From: an uncultured Acidobacteriota bacterium
Lineage (GTDB): Bacteria; Acidobacteriota; Vicinamibacteria; Fen-336
Assembly (NCBI GenBank): GCA_902826455.1
Contig: CADEEV010000013.1
Location: 52,568 to 116,567 of the forward strand
Length of the DNA: 64,000 nucleotides
Direction: 5' to 3'
The translations under genes were made by a program, and so were the position numbers. Below the pieces are notes generated by a model. It saw only the letters and a program-made list of their open reading frames with translations, searched no databases and was not told where the DNA came from. The number at the start of each line of letters is the position of its first letter. Positions within the stretch are counted from its first letter, which is position 1. Below are positions 17,275-25,100 of the stretch, in pieces.

Positions 17275-18855
17275 ATGACCCCATCGTCCCGGTTCCGCGC
17301 CGCCCTCCTGGGCGGTCTCGCGCTCTGCGCCGGCCCCGCCGTCGCCTCGACCGTCACGTCCATGACGACAGAGACGCTGGTGCGGGTCTCGCCGCTCATC
17401 GTGCGCGGCCAGGTGGAGTCGCTGACCGCGACCTTCGACGCCCAGGGCAATCCCCAGACGTGGGTCACGATCCGCGTCGACGAGAACCTGAAGGGCGCCC
17501 GGGACCGCGCGCGCGTGGCCGTGAGCGTTCCCGGCGGGCGGGTCGGCGACTACGTGACGCAGGTCTTCGGCGCGCCGCGCTTCCGGCAGGGCGAGCGGGT
17601 GCTGGTCTTCGCCGCGCCGACGAAGGCGGGGCTGCTCACGGTCACCGGACTGTTCCAGGGCAAGTTCTCGATCGAGACGAAGAAGGGCGAGGCCGACGCG
17701 CTCGTCCAGGACGCGGGCGAAGGCGCGCAACTCGTGGGTCGCGGCACGACGCCCGCGCGGGGGCCCCTCGCGCCGTTCCTCGCGAAGCTGCGGAAGCTGA
17801 TCGGATCCGGCGTCGACAGCCGCCTGCCGGACTCGGTCACGGCGGCGGCCCCTCCGGGCGCCGCCACCGACGCGGCGTTCACGCTGCTGCCGGTGATCCC
17901 GTTCCGCTACTTCGAGCCCGACCTCGGCGCGGCCGTGAGCTTCCGCTTCAACCCGGCCGGCTCGCCGATCAGCGCCGCCGGCTCCCAGGCCGGCTTCGCG
18001 GCGTCCCGCGGCCACTGGACGAACGTCGTGGGCGCGTCGATCGTGGTCCAGGACGGCGGCCCGACGACCCAGAGCTGCCGCACCCTGTTCGACGGCAGCG
18101 TCATCTCCCACGGCGATCCGTGCCTGCAGATGCCCGCCTTCGATCCGGTCACGTGCAGCGGCGTCCTCGCGATCACCGGCGTCTCCGGCTTCGCTCTCGA
18201 GAGCAAGGTGGTGAACGGCGTCAGCTTCCTGCGCATGACCGAGTCCGACACGGTGTTCAACGCGAACTCCGACTGCTTCTACGCGGGCGCTGACGCGCAG
18301 CTCAACTACGAGGAGGTATTGACCCACGAGATGGGCCACGCGCTCGGCCTGGGCCACACCTGCGGCGACGCGTACACGCCCGCGTGCGTGCCGGGCACCG
18401 AGGCCGGCGAGGCGCTCATGGCCGCGTTCGCCCAGGGCGGCCGCGGCGGCGCGCCCCAGGCGGCCGACGTCGACGGCATCCGCTTCATCTATCCGACCGC
18501 CGCGTTCCTCGACCTGCAGCTCGACCGCACGGCGCTGACGCCCGGCGTCTCCCAGAGCGTCAAGGCGGACGTGAACGGGACCGCCACCGTGGACTTCTAT
18601 TTCGTGCTCGTGCTGCCGGACGGCTCGTTCCTCAGCATCGCCCCGGGCGCCGCCCTCAACGTCCTGGTGCCGACGGCGCAGGCCGTGCCGCTCAGCTTCC
18701 TCACCGACGTGCCGCTGTTCACGAAGACCTGGACGGGCACCGAGCCGGCGGGCACGTACTACTGGTACGGCGTGCTCGCGCGGGCCGGCAGCGATCCCAC
18801 GAACACCGCGAACTGGCTGGGCGCCGACGTCGAGGCGTTCACCGTCGCCCCCTGA
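17275..18855 (+). CDS. Secreted matrixin-like zinc metalloprotease
   Basis: A 526-aa exported protein (signal peptide ending near PAVAST, residue 25). The extended zinc motif HEMGHALGLGH starts at His351 and gives the three His ligands and Glu352 of a metzincin. Its following Met-turn is not as clear (ALMAAFAQG near 380). The N-terminal 200 residues are a beta-rich region found in front of such domains in soil bacteria (TVTSMTTETLVRVSPLIVRG). The last 100 residues form a beta-sandwich. AGGAGG at 17265-17270 fixes the ATG at 17275. The GC-rich gap 17069-17274 to the divergent FG-GAP gene holds the leader motif and no gene. Confidence 0.75.
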   Translation: MTPSSRFRAALLGGLALCAGPAVASTVTSMTTETLVRVSPLIVRGQVESLTATFDAQGNPQTWVTIRVDENLKGARDRARVAVSVPGGRVGDYVTQVFGAPRFRQGERVLVFAAPTKAGLLTVTGLFQGKFSIETKKGEADALVQDAGEGAQLVGRGTTPARGPLAPFLAKLRKLIGSGVDSRLPDSVTAAAPPGAATDAAFTLLPVIPFRYFEPDLGAAVSFRFNPAGSPISAAGSQAGFAASRGHWTNVVGASIVVQDGGPTTQSCRTLFDGSVISHGDPCLQMPAFDPVTCSGVLAITGVSGFALESKVVNGVSFLRMTESDTVFNANSDCFYAGADAQLNYEEVLTHEMGHALGLGHTCGDAYTPACVPGTEAGEALMAAFAQGGRGGAPQAADVDGIRFIYPTAAFLDLQLDRTALTPGVSQSVKADVNGTATVDFYFVLVLPDGSFLSIAPGAALNVLVPTAQAVPLSFLTDVPLFTKTWTGTEPAGTYYWYGVLARAGSDPTNTANWLGADVEAFTVAP

Positions 18856-18915
18856 CGGCGCTTTGAAAAAGGCCGCGCAAGTGACTAGGATCGCGGCACT
18901 CGAGGTCCCTGCAGG

Positions 18916-19473
18916 ATGAAGTGGGTGAAGCGCATGATCGCCGTGCTCGTCGCCCTGCCCCTCGTGGGCGTGGGGCTGCTGCTGATCGCCGGCATGCGCA
19001 CCGACGCCGGCCGCATCGACGCCACGCGCGACATCGACCGCGACAGCGCCGACGTCTACCGCTATTTCACCGAGCCGAAGCTGCTCGGGTCCTGGACGTC
19101 GATCGAGGACCTGCAGCCGGCCGACTGGCTGCAGGCCGGCGTCAAGGCGCGCTTCGTGACGCGGGCCCGCGGCCAGCGCATCGAGATGGAGTGCGACGTC
19201 GAGGCCGTGATCCCCGGAAAGTCCTTCAGCCTCCGGCTCCGCAGCCGCCCCGGCGCGGACTTCGCCTTCGAGCAGCGCCTCGACTACGCGCTCGTGCCCA
19301 TGTCGCCGCGCGGCACCCGCGTCACCGTGACGTCGCGGATCCGCTTCCTCGACACCCTGCCGCGGCTCTTCGAGCCGATGCTGACGCGGGCGATGGGCGA
19401 GCAGCTCGAGGACGACCTGCGGCGCCTCAAGAGCGTCGTCGAAGCCGCGCCGGGCGCGGCGTCGTCCAAGTAG
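18916..19473 (+). CDS. Membrane-anchored SRPBCC-fold protein
   Basis: A 185-aa protein with one N-terminal membrane helix (MIAVLVALPLVGVGLLLIAG) and a periplasmic or cytoplasmic SRPBCC (START-like) domain that would bind a hydrophobic ligand. Typical segments are RDIDRDSADVYRYFTEPKLLGSW at the entry strand and the long C-terminal helix ending LEDDLRRLKSVVE. The ATG is preceded by GCAGG. The next gene starts 14 bp after its stop, so the PPTase is probably on the same transcript. Function unknown. Confidence 0.6.
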   Translation: MKWVKRMIAVLVALPLVGVGLLLIAGMRTDAGRIDATRDIDRDSADVYRYFTEPKLLGSWTSIEDLQPADWLQAGVKARFVTRARGQRIEMECDVEAVIPGKSFSLRLRSRPGADFAFEQRLDYALVPMSPRGTRVTVTSRIRFLDTLPRLFEPMLTRAMGEQLEDDLRRLKSVVEAAPGAASSK

Positions 19474-19487
19474 CCACGGGAAGCTCC

Positions 19488-20180
19488 GTGCAGGCGCTCG
19501 CCGCGGGCGAGGTGCTCGTGGTCCTCGCGGAGCTCGACGGCCCGAGGCCGGCCGCGCTCACGGCGACGCTGGCTCCCGACGAGAAGGCGCGGGCGGCCCG
19601 TTTCGTGTTCGAGCGCGACCGGCACCGGTTCGCGACCGCGCGCGGGCTGCTGCGGCAGATCCTCGGCGACGCCGCCGGCATCGCACCCGCCCGGCTCGCG
19701 TTCCGCTACGGGACGCGCGGCAAGCCGTGCCTCGTCGACGCTCCCGGCGCGCCGGACTTCAACGTGTCGCACTCCGGCGGGCTCGCCGCGTTCGCCCTGT
19801 CGCGGGCGGGGGAGGTGGGCATCGACATCGAGCAGGAGCGGCCGATGCCCGACCTCGCGACGATCGCCGAGCGCTTCTTCTCGTCGCGGGAGAGCGCGCT
19901 GCTCGCCCAGCTTCCCGATGCGGAGAAGGTGCCGGCGTTCTTCCGCTGCTGGACCCGCAAGGAGGCGTTCATCAAATTGACCGGCGAGGGACTGAGCCGC
20001 GCCCTCGACGCCTTCGACGTCGCGTTCGCCGGCGGGGAGCCGGCGCGCCTGCTGCGGGTGGAGGGCGACCCGGAGGCCCCCGAGCGCTACCGGCTCGAGG
20101 CCCTCGACGTGCCGACGGGCTTCGCCGCGGCCCTGGCCATCGACGGACGGCCCCGGCGCATCGTGCTCAGCGTCGTGTGA
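19488..20180 (+). CDS. Sfp-type 4'-phosphopantetheinyl transferase
   Basis: A 230-aa Sfp/Gsp-type PPTase. It transfers the phosphopantetheine arm of CoA to the conserved Ser of carrier domains and so would activate the T and ACP domains encoded from 22 kb onward. The family motifs are present in order: FNVSHSGG near residue 88, the magnesium site GIDIE near 110, and W-x-RKEAFIKLTGEGL near 157. GTG 19488 with GGGAAG upstream gives the normal family length. It lies 14 bp after the SRPBCC gene and about 0.95 kb left of the biosynthetic operon. Its tail overlaps the convergent DUF1579-like gene by 14 bp. Confidence 0.9.
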   Translation: MQALAAGEVLVVLAELDGPRPAALTATLAPDEKARAARFVFERDRHRFATARGLLRQILGDAAGIAPARLAFRYGTRGKPCLVDAPGAPDFNVSHSGGLAAFALSRAGEVGIDIEQERPMPDLATIAERFFSSRESALLAQLPDAEKVPAFFRCWTRKEAFIKLTGEGLSRALDAFDVAFAGGEPARLLRVEGDPEAPERYRLEALDVPTGFAAALAIDGRPRRIVLSVV

Positions 20181-20799
20181 AGGTCGCCTGCAGGATCTGG
20201 ACGGGGGCCTGGTTCGGCCGGTCGAGGTAGTACTCGACGACGTGACGGTCCGGGCCTTCGAGCCGGAGCAGCTCGCGGTAGGCGAGCACGCCGCCGGTCA
20301 CCTCGTCGCGCTCCTTGCCGTGGAAGATGAAGGACTTCCGCGCCGGGTCGAACGTGCCCCAGGCCGGCAGGTAGAAGCTCATCAGGTCGTTCATCGCGAC
20401 CACCGAGAAGCGCGAGCGGCGGTCGTCGTAGCCGATCAGCGTCAGCGCCTCGACGCGGGTGTCGCCGTCTCCGGCGCTGGCCCGGCACTCGAGGAACCGG
20501 CCGCCGAGGCCGAACTGGTTCTCGCTGACGCCGGTCACGTGGACCTTCTTGCCGCCCACGTTCCAGGTGGCGGTCACGGCCCAGGAGCCCACCAGCGATT
20601 CCATCAGGCGGTGCTCGGTGTCGGGCCGGCTCGCGAACCGGTAGCGCGTCAGCGTGTCCTGGAGCGTGCCGGCCTTCGACGCGTCTTCCTGCGGCGCCGG
20701 AGCCGCGGCGCCGGAGCCCGTCGGAACGGCCTGGGCGGCGCGGGCCGCCAGCGGGGCGGCCAGCGCGAGAACGGACAGTGCGACGAGTGTTGCCTTCAC
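20167..20799 (-). CDS. Secreted DUF1579-like protein
   Basis: A 210-aa protein with a signal peptide (VKATLVALSVLALAAPLAAR, cleavage near RAAQA), a Pro/Ala-rich spacer and a DUF1579-like beta-barrel domain (LMESLVGSWAVTATWNVGGK, ENQFGLGGRFLECR, TLIGYDDRRSRFSVVAMND). The family is of unknown function. GTG 20799 is chosen because it starts the signal peptide; there is no strong ribosome site. The gene is divergent from the NRPS operon and shares the 325-bp control region 20800-21124 with it. It overlaps the PPTase gene tail to tail by 14 bp. Confidence 0.65.
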   Translation of the reverse strand: MKATLVALSVLALAAPLAARAAQAVPTGSGAAAPAPQEDASKAGTLQDTLTRYRFASRPDTEHRLMESLVGSWAVTATWNVGGKKVHVTGVSENQFGLGGRFLECRASAGDGDTRVEALTLIGYDDRRSRFSVVAMNDLMSFYLPAWGTFDPARKSFIFHGKERDEVTGGVLAYRELLRLEGPDRHVVEYYLDRPNQAPVQILQATFTRR

Positions 20800-20911
20800 T
20801 TGTGGAGATGCCCCCGGGGGATCAAGTTTGGTCAAAGATAGCACACGCGCCGACCGCGTCGCGCGCGACGCGCGAGTGGCCTCGGCCCGGCGCGTCAAAA
20901 TCCCCGCAAAT

Positions 20912-20927
20912 CCCTCGTGCACGAGGG
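20912..20927. promoter_or_regulatory. Perfect 16-bp palindrome, candidate operator
   Basis: CCCTCGTGCACGAGGG, a perfect 16-bp inverted repeat, ends 10 bp upstream of the -35 box at 20938. It stands between the divergent DUF1579-like gene and the NRPS operon. The size, symmetry and position fit the binding site of a dimeric regulator. The arms resemble the CCCTCG-type palindromes at 3174 and 17099, so a general repeat is an alternative. Confidence 0.4.
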
Positions 20928-20937
20928 GAAAGTCGAT

Positions 20938-20966
20938 TTGACAAGCCCCGGTCGATCAAGAAGAAT
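20938..20966 (+). promoter_or_regulatory. Sigma70-type promoter of the NRPS/PKS operon
   Basis: A consensus -35 box TTGACA (20938-20943), an exact 17-bp spacer and a -10 box AAGAAT (20961-20966, four of six). The segment 20895-20995 is strikingly AT-rich for this genome. Transcription would start near 20973 and give a leader of about 150 nt before the thioesterase ATG at 21125. No other promoter-like sequence is seen before the giant operon. The rest of the gene-free stretch 20800-21124 holds the palindrome and the hairpin annotated separately. Confidence 0.55.
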
Positions 20967-21017
20967 CGCTCTTTACGCGTAGACAGATTCGCGCCGCATC
21001 TCCCTCTCGAGACGCGT

Positions 21018-21045
21018 GTGGCCCCAGCCCGTCGGCTGAGGCCAC
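21018..21045 (+). ncRNA. Strong leader hairpin upstream of the operon
   Basis: The leader can fold as GTGGCC (21018-21023) with GGCCAC (21040-21045), then a C-A mismatch, then CAGCC with GGCTG, closing on the tetraloop CGTC. That is 11 pairs with one mismatch. It lies 80 nt before the first ATG. No T-run follows, so it is not an ordinary intrinsic terminator. It may stabilise the long transcript or act in control. Confidence 0.35.
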
Positions 21046-21124
21046 GTGTGTCCCGGCGCCGCGAGTTTTGGACCCGCCTCCCGTCCGGAGGTGTGGGCGT
21101 CGACGCGTCGGGGGCGCGCGGGGG

Positions 21125-21925
21125 ATGAGGGACGTGACAGCCGAACGCAGCGAGCCGGCCCCGCCGACACGGGCGGCGGCTTCGCGCTGGATCTTCCGCC
21201 CCCGTCCGGAGCCGCACGCCGCGTCCCGCCTGTTCTGTTTTCCGTACGCCGGAGGAGCCGCCGCGGTCTACCGGGCCTGGGCACCCGCCCTCGCTCCCGA
21301 GGCCGAGATCGCCTCCCTCCAGCTTCCCGGCCGGGGCGCGTCCTTCCGCGACCCCGCGATCCGCGATCCGCGAGTCCTCGTCAGCGCCGCGACCGACGCC
21401 GTCGAGGGCCTGGACGACAAGCCCTTCGCCTTCTTCGGCCACAGCATGGGCGCCCTCGTGGCCTTCGAGGTGACCCGCGAGCTGCGCCGCCGCGGCCGCC
21501 GCCTGCCGGAGCTTCTGATCGTCTCCGGGCACCAGGCGCCCCAGGTGCCCGACACCGAGCCGCCCCTGGGCCATCTCCCGGACCGCGAGTTCATCGAGGA
21601 GATCCAGGCCCGTTACGAGGGCATCCCGCCCGAGGTGCTGGCCGAGCCGGAGCTCCTCGAGATCCTCCTGCCGGCCCTCCGGGCGGACGTGGCGGTGCTG
21701 GAAAGTCACGTCTACGTCGACGAAGCGCCGCTCGCGTGCCCCATCGTCGGCCTCGCGGGCGAGCACGACCGGCGGCCGCGGGAGGAGTACGAGGCGTGGC
21801 GCGCCCAGACTTCCGGCGGTTTCGACCTTCACTTCTTTCGGGGCGGGCATTTCTTCATCGACATCGAGCGTGAATCGGTCTGGGCCGTGATCCGCGAGAG
21901 CCTTCGCGGGATCGGCCGGGGCTAG
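21125..21925 (+). CDS. Type II thioesterase
   Basis: A 266-aa alpha/beta hydrolase of the external thioesterase family. These enzymes remove wrong or stalled acyl groups from carrier domains of NRPS and PKS lines. The entry motif [17 protein letters not shown], the nucleophile Ser107 in GHSMG and the catalytic His242 in GGHFF are present. The ATG at 21125 has only a G-rich upstream sequence. It is the first gene of the operon, 11 bp before the MbtH gene. It is free-standing and does not replace the missing release domain. Confidence 0.9.
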   Translation: MRDVTAERSEPAPPTRAAASRWIFRPRPEPHAASRLFCFPYAGGAAAVYRAWAPALAPEAEIASLQLPGRGASFRDPAIRDPRVLVSAATDAVEGLDDKPFAFFGHSMGALVAFEVTRELRRRGRRLPELLIVSGHQAPQVPDTEPPLGHLPDREFIEEIQARYEGIPPEVLAEPELLEILLPALRADVAVLESHVYVDEAPLACPIVGLAGEHDRRPREEYEAWRAQTSGGFDLHFFRGGHFFIDIERESVWAVIRESLRGIGRG

Positions 21926-21936
21926 CAGAGGGAATC

Positions 21937-22149
21937 ATGGACGAGCGCGAGGACAAGACGGTCTACAAGGTCGTGATGAACCACGAGGAGCAGTACTCGC
22001 TCTGGCCCGAGGGCCGCGAGAACGCCCTCGGCTGGAAGGACGCCGGCAAGAGCGGCTCCAAGGAAGAGTGCCTGGCCTGGGTGAAGGAGGTCTGGACGGA
22101 CATGCGGCCTCTCAGCCTGCGCCGGAAGATGGACCAGGCCGCGCGCTAG
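21937..22149 (+). CDS. MbtH-like protein
   Basis: A 70-aa MbtH-like chaperone that binds adenylation domains and is needed by many of them for activity or solubility. The family pattern is complete: [12 protein letters not shown], then GW-x2[13 protein letters not shown] and the closing [12 protein letters not shown]. It lies 11 bp after the thioesterase and 13 bp before NRPS1, on the same transcript. Confidence 0.95.
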   Translation: MDEREDKTVYKVVMNHEEQYSLWPEGRENALGWKDAGKSGSKEECLAWVKEVWTDMRPLSLRRKMDQAAR

Positions 22150-22162
22150 ACCGCCTCGTCCC

Positions 22163-25100
22163 GTGGAACTCCCCGAGATCCTCGCCGAACTCGCGCGCTG
22201 CGGTGTCAGCGTCGCGGCCGACGGGGACAAGCTCGTCGTGCGCGGCCCGCTGACGCCCGAGCTGCGCCAGGCGGTGGTGCTGCGCAAGCCGGAGCTGCTG
22301 CGGCACCTCTCGGGCGGCGCGATTCCCCGGGCCCGTCGCGACCGCGAGCTGCCGCTGTCCTTCGCGCAGCAGCGGCTGTGGTTCCTCGACCAGCTCGGAG
22401 CGGGGCTCGCCTACAACCTCGGCTGGGCCCTGCGCCTCGACGGGCGCCTCGACGAGGCGGCGCTGCGCGCGAGCCTCGACGCGATCGTGGCGCGCCACGA
22501 GGCGCTGCGCACGACGTTCCGCGCCGTGGACGGACGCGCGGTGCAGGTCGTCGCGGAGCGTCTCGCGCTGGCTCTCGAGCGCGTCGACCTCGCGTCGCTC
22601 GGCCGCGACGCGGCCGAGGTCGAGGCGCGGCGCCTGGTCCACGAGCGCCAGCAGCGTCCGTTCGACCTCGCACACGGGCCGCTGCTGCGGGCCGGGCTCC
22701 TGAAGCTGGCCGAGGACCGTCACGTCCTGAGCGTCGAGATCCACCACATCGTGTTCGACGGCTGGTCCGTCGGCGTCTTCAACAACGAGCTCGCGGCCGG
22801 CTACGCGGCCTTCGCCCTGGGCTCCGAGCCGGTCCTGCCGGCGTTGCCGGTCCAGTACGCGGACTTCGCGGTCTGGCAGCGCGAGCGCCTGCAGGGGCCG
22901 CGGCTCGCGGCGCAGCTCGACTACTGGCGCGAGCGCCTGGGAACCGACCGGCCCAGGACCGACCTGCCGACCGACCGGCCGCGCCCGGCCGTCCAGGGCT
23001 TCACCGGCGCGGCGCGCTTCTTCCAGCTCCCGCCCGGCCAGCTCCACGCGCTGCGGAGCCTCGCCCAGGACGAGGGCGCCACGCTGTTCACGGTGCTGCT
23101 CGCCGGCTTCCAGGCCCTGCTCGCGCGCTACTCGGGCCAGGACGACGTGCTCGTCGGCATCCCGAGCGCCAACCGGACCCACGTCGAGCTCGAGGCGATG
23201 ATCGGCTTCTTCGTCAACAGCCTCGCGGTGCGCACCGATCTCGGCGGCGACCCCACGTTCCGGGACGCGCTCGCGCGCGTGAAGGCGTCGACCGGCGGCG
23301 CCCACGAGCACGACGAGCTGCCCTTCGAGCGCGTCGTGGACGAGCTCAGCCCCGGCCGCGACGCGGGGGAGAACCCGTTCTTCCAGACGGTCTTCGCCCT
23401 CCAGAACGCGCCCCGCGGCACCCTCGACCTGCCGAACCTGTCGCTCGCGATGTTCGAGACCGAGCTGCGCGTCACGCGCTTCGATCTCGAGGCGCATCTC
23501 TACGAGGCCCCCGACACCGTCTACGGCGTGCTGCTCTACGCCACGGCGCTCTTCGACGAGGCGACGATCGATCGCTTCGCGCGCCACTACGTCACGCTGC
23601 TCGAGGCCGCGGCCGCGCGGCCCGACGCGCGCCTCTCCGAGCTTCCCTGGCTGGGCGCCGAGGAGCAGGCCCGCTTGCAGGGGCGCGCCGCCGGCGCGAG
23701 CGTCGCCGCGCCGCGCCGGAGCGTGCTCGAGCGCGTGAGCGCCCAGGCCGCCGCCCGTCCCGCCGCGCCGGCGGTGGTGAGCGGCGCCCGCGAGCTCGGC
23801 TACGGCGAGCTCGAGCGGCGCTCGTCCGCGCTCGCCGCCCGCCTGCGCGCCGCCGGCGTCGGGCCGGAGGTGCGCGTCGCGCTCTGCGCCGAGCGCTCGC
23901 CGGAGCTCGTGATCGGGGCCCTCGCGATCCTGAAGGCGGGCGGCGCCTACGTCGCCCTCGATCCCGCCTATCCCGCGGAGCGCCTCGTGTTCATGGCGAC
24001 CGATGCGGGCGCCCGGCTCGCGCTCAACCACGGCGCCGCGGGGCCCGCCCTCGCGGCCGCCGGCGTCACGGTCGTGGAGCTGGGCGGCGAGTGGAGCGAG
24101 GGAGCATCGGACGCGCCCCCGATGCCGGCGCCCGACCCCGAGCAGCTCGCGTACGTGATCTACACCTCGGGCTCCACGGGCCGTCCCAAGGGCGTCGAGG
24201 TGCCGCACCGGGGTCTCGAGAACCTGGTCGCATGGCACGTCGAGCGCTACGCGCTCTCGGCCGCGGACCGCGTCACCCTGCTCGCGAGCCCCGGCTTCGA
24301 CGCGTCCGTCTGGGAGCTGTGGCCGGCGCTGGCCGCGGGCGCTGCGCTCCACGTGCCCGACGACGAGACGCGCCTGCAGCCGTCGCTGCTCGCGCCCTGG
24401 CTGCGCGCGGCCGGCGTGACCGTGAGCTTCCTGCCGACACCCCTCGCGGAGGCGTTCGTGCGGGAGCCCGGCGCGGGCGGCGGCGCGCTGCGCGTGCTGC
24501 TGACCGGCGGCGACGCGCTCCACGCGATCGAGCGCGAGACGCTGCCGTTCCGGCTCGTGAACCACTACGGTCCGACCGAGAACACCGTGGTCTCGACCTG
24601 CGGCGACGTCGAGGTGGGCTCGGCGCTCGTGCCGTCGATCGGCGCGGCCATCGACGGCACCACCGCCTACGTCCTCGACGCGCAGCTCGGCCTCGTGCCG
24701 GAAGGCGTGCCCGGCGAGCTCTACGTCGGCGGCGCGAGCCTCGCGCGCGGCTACTGCGGCCGGCCCGACTGGACCGCCGAGCGCTTCGTCCCGGATCCGT
24801 ACTCCGATGCGGCCGGCGGACGGCTCTACCGGACGGGCGACCGCGTGCGACGCCGCGCCGACGGCTCCCTCGAGTTCCTCGGGCGCACCGACAGCCAGGT
24901 CAAGGTGCGTGGGTTCCGGATCGAGCTCGGCGAGATCGAGACCGCGTTGCGCGCGCACGCCTCGGTGCGCGACGCCGTCGTCCTCGCGCCGGCGACGCCC
25001 CGCGGCGACCGGCGCCTCACGGCGTACGTCGTGCCCGAGGACGCGGACGTCGCGGCGGCCGTCGCCGAGGAGCGCGTCGACAAGTGGCGCGAGGTCTACG

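Noticed and set aside
21018..21045. Intrinsic terminator or attenuator with T-run in the operon leader
   Set aside because: The hairpin is strong but is followed by GTGTGTCCCGG, with no T-run, so an ordinary intrinsic terminator is not supported.
21125..21925. Type II thioesterase as the release enzyme of the line
   Set aside because: It is free-standing, of the editing type and encoded first in the operon. Release is more likely by a domain beyond the right edge.
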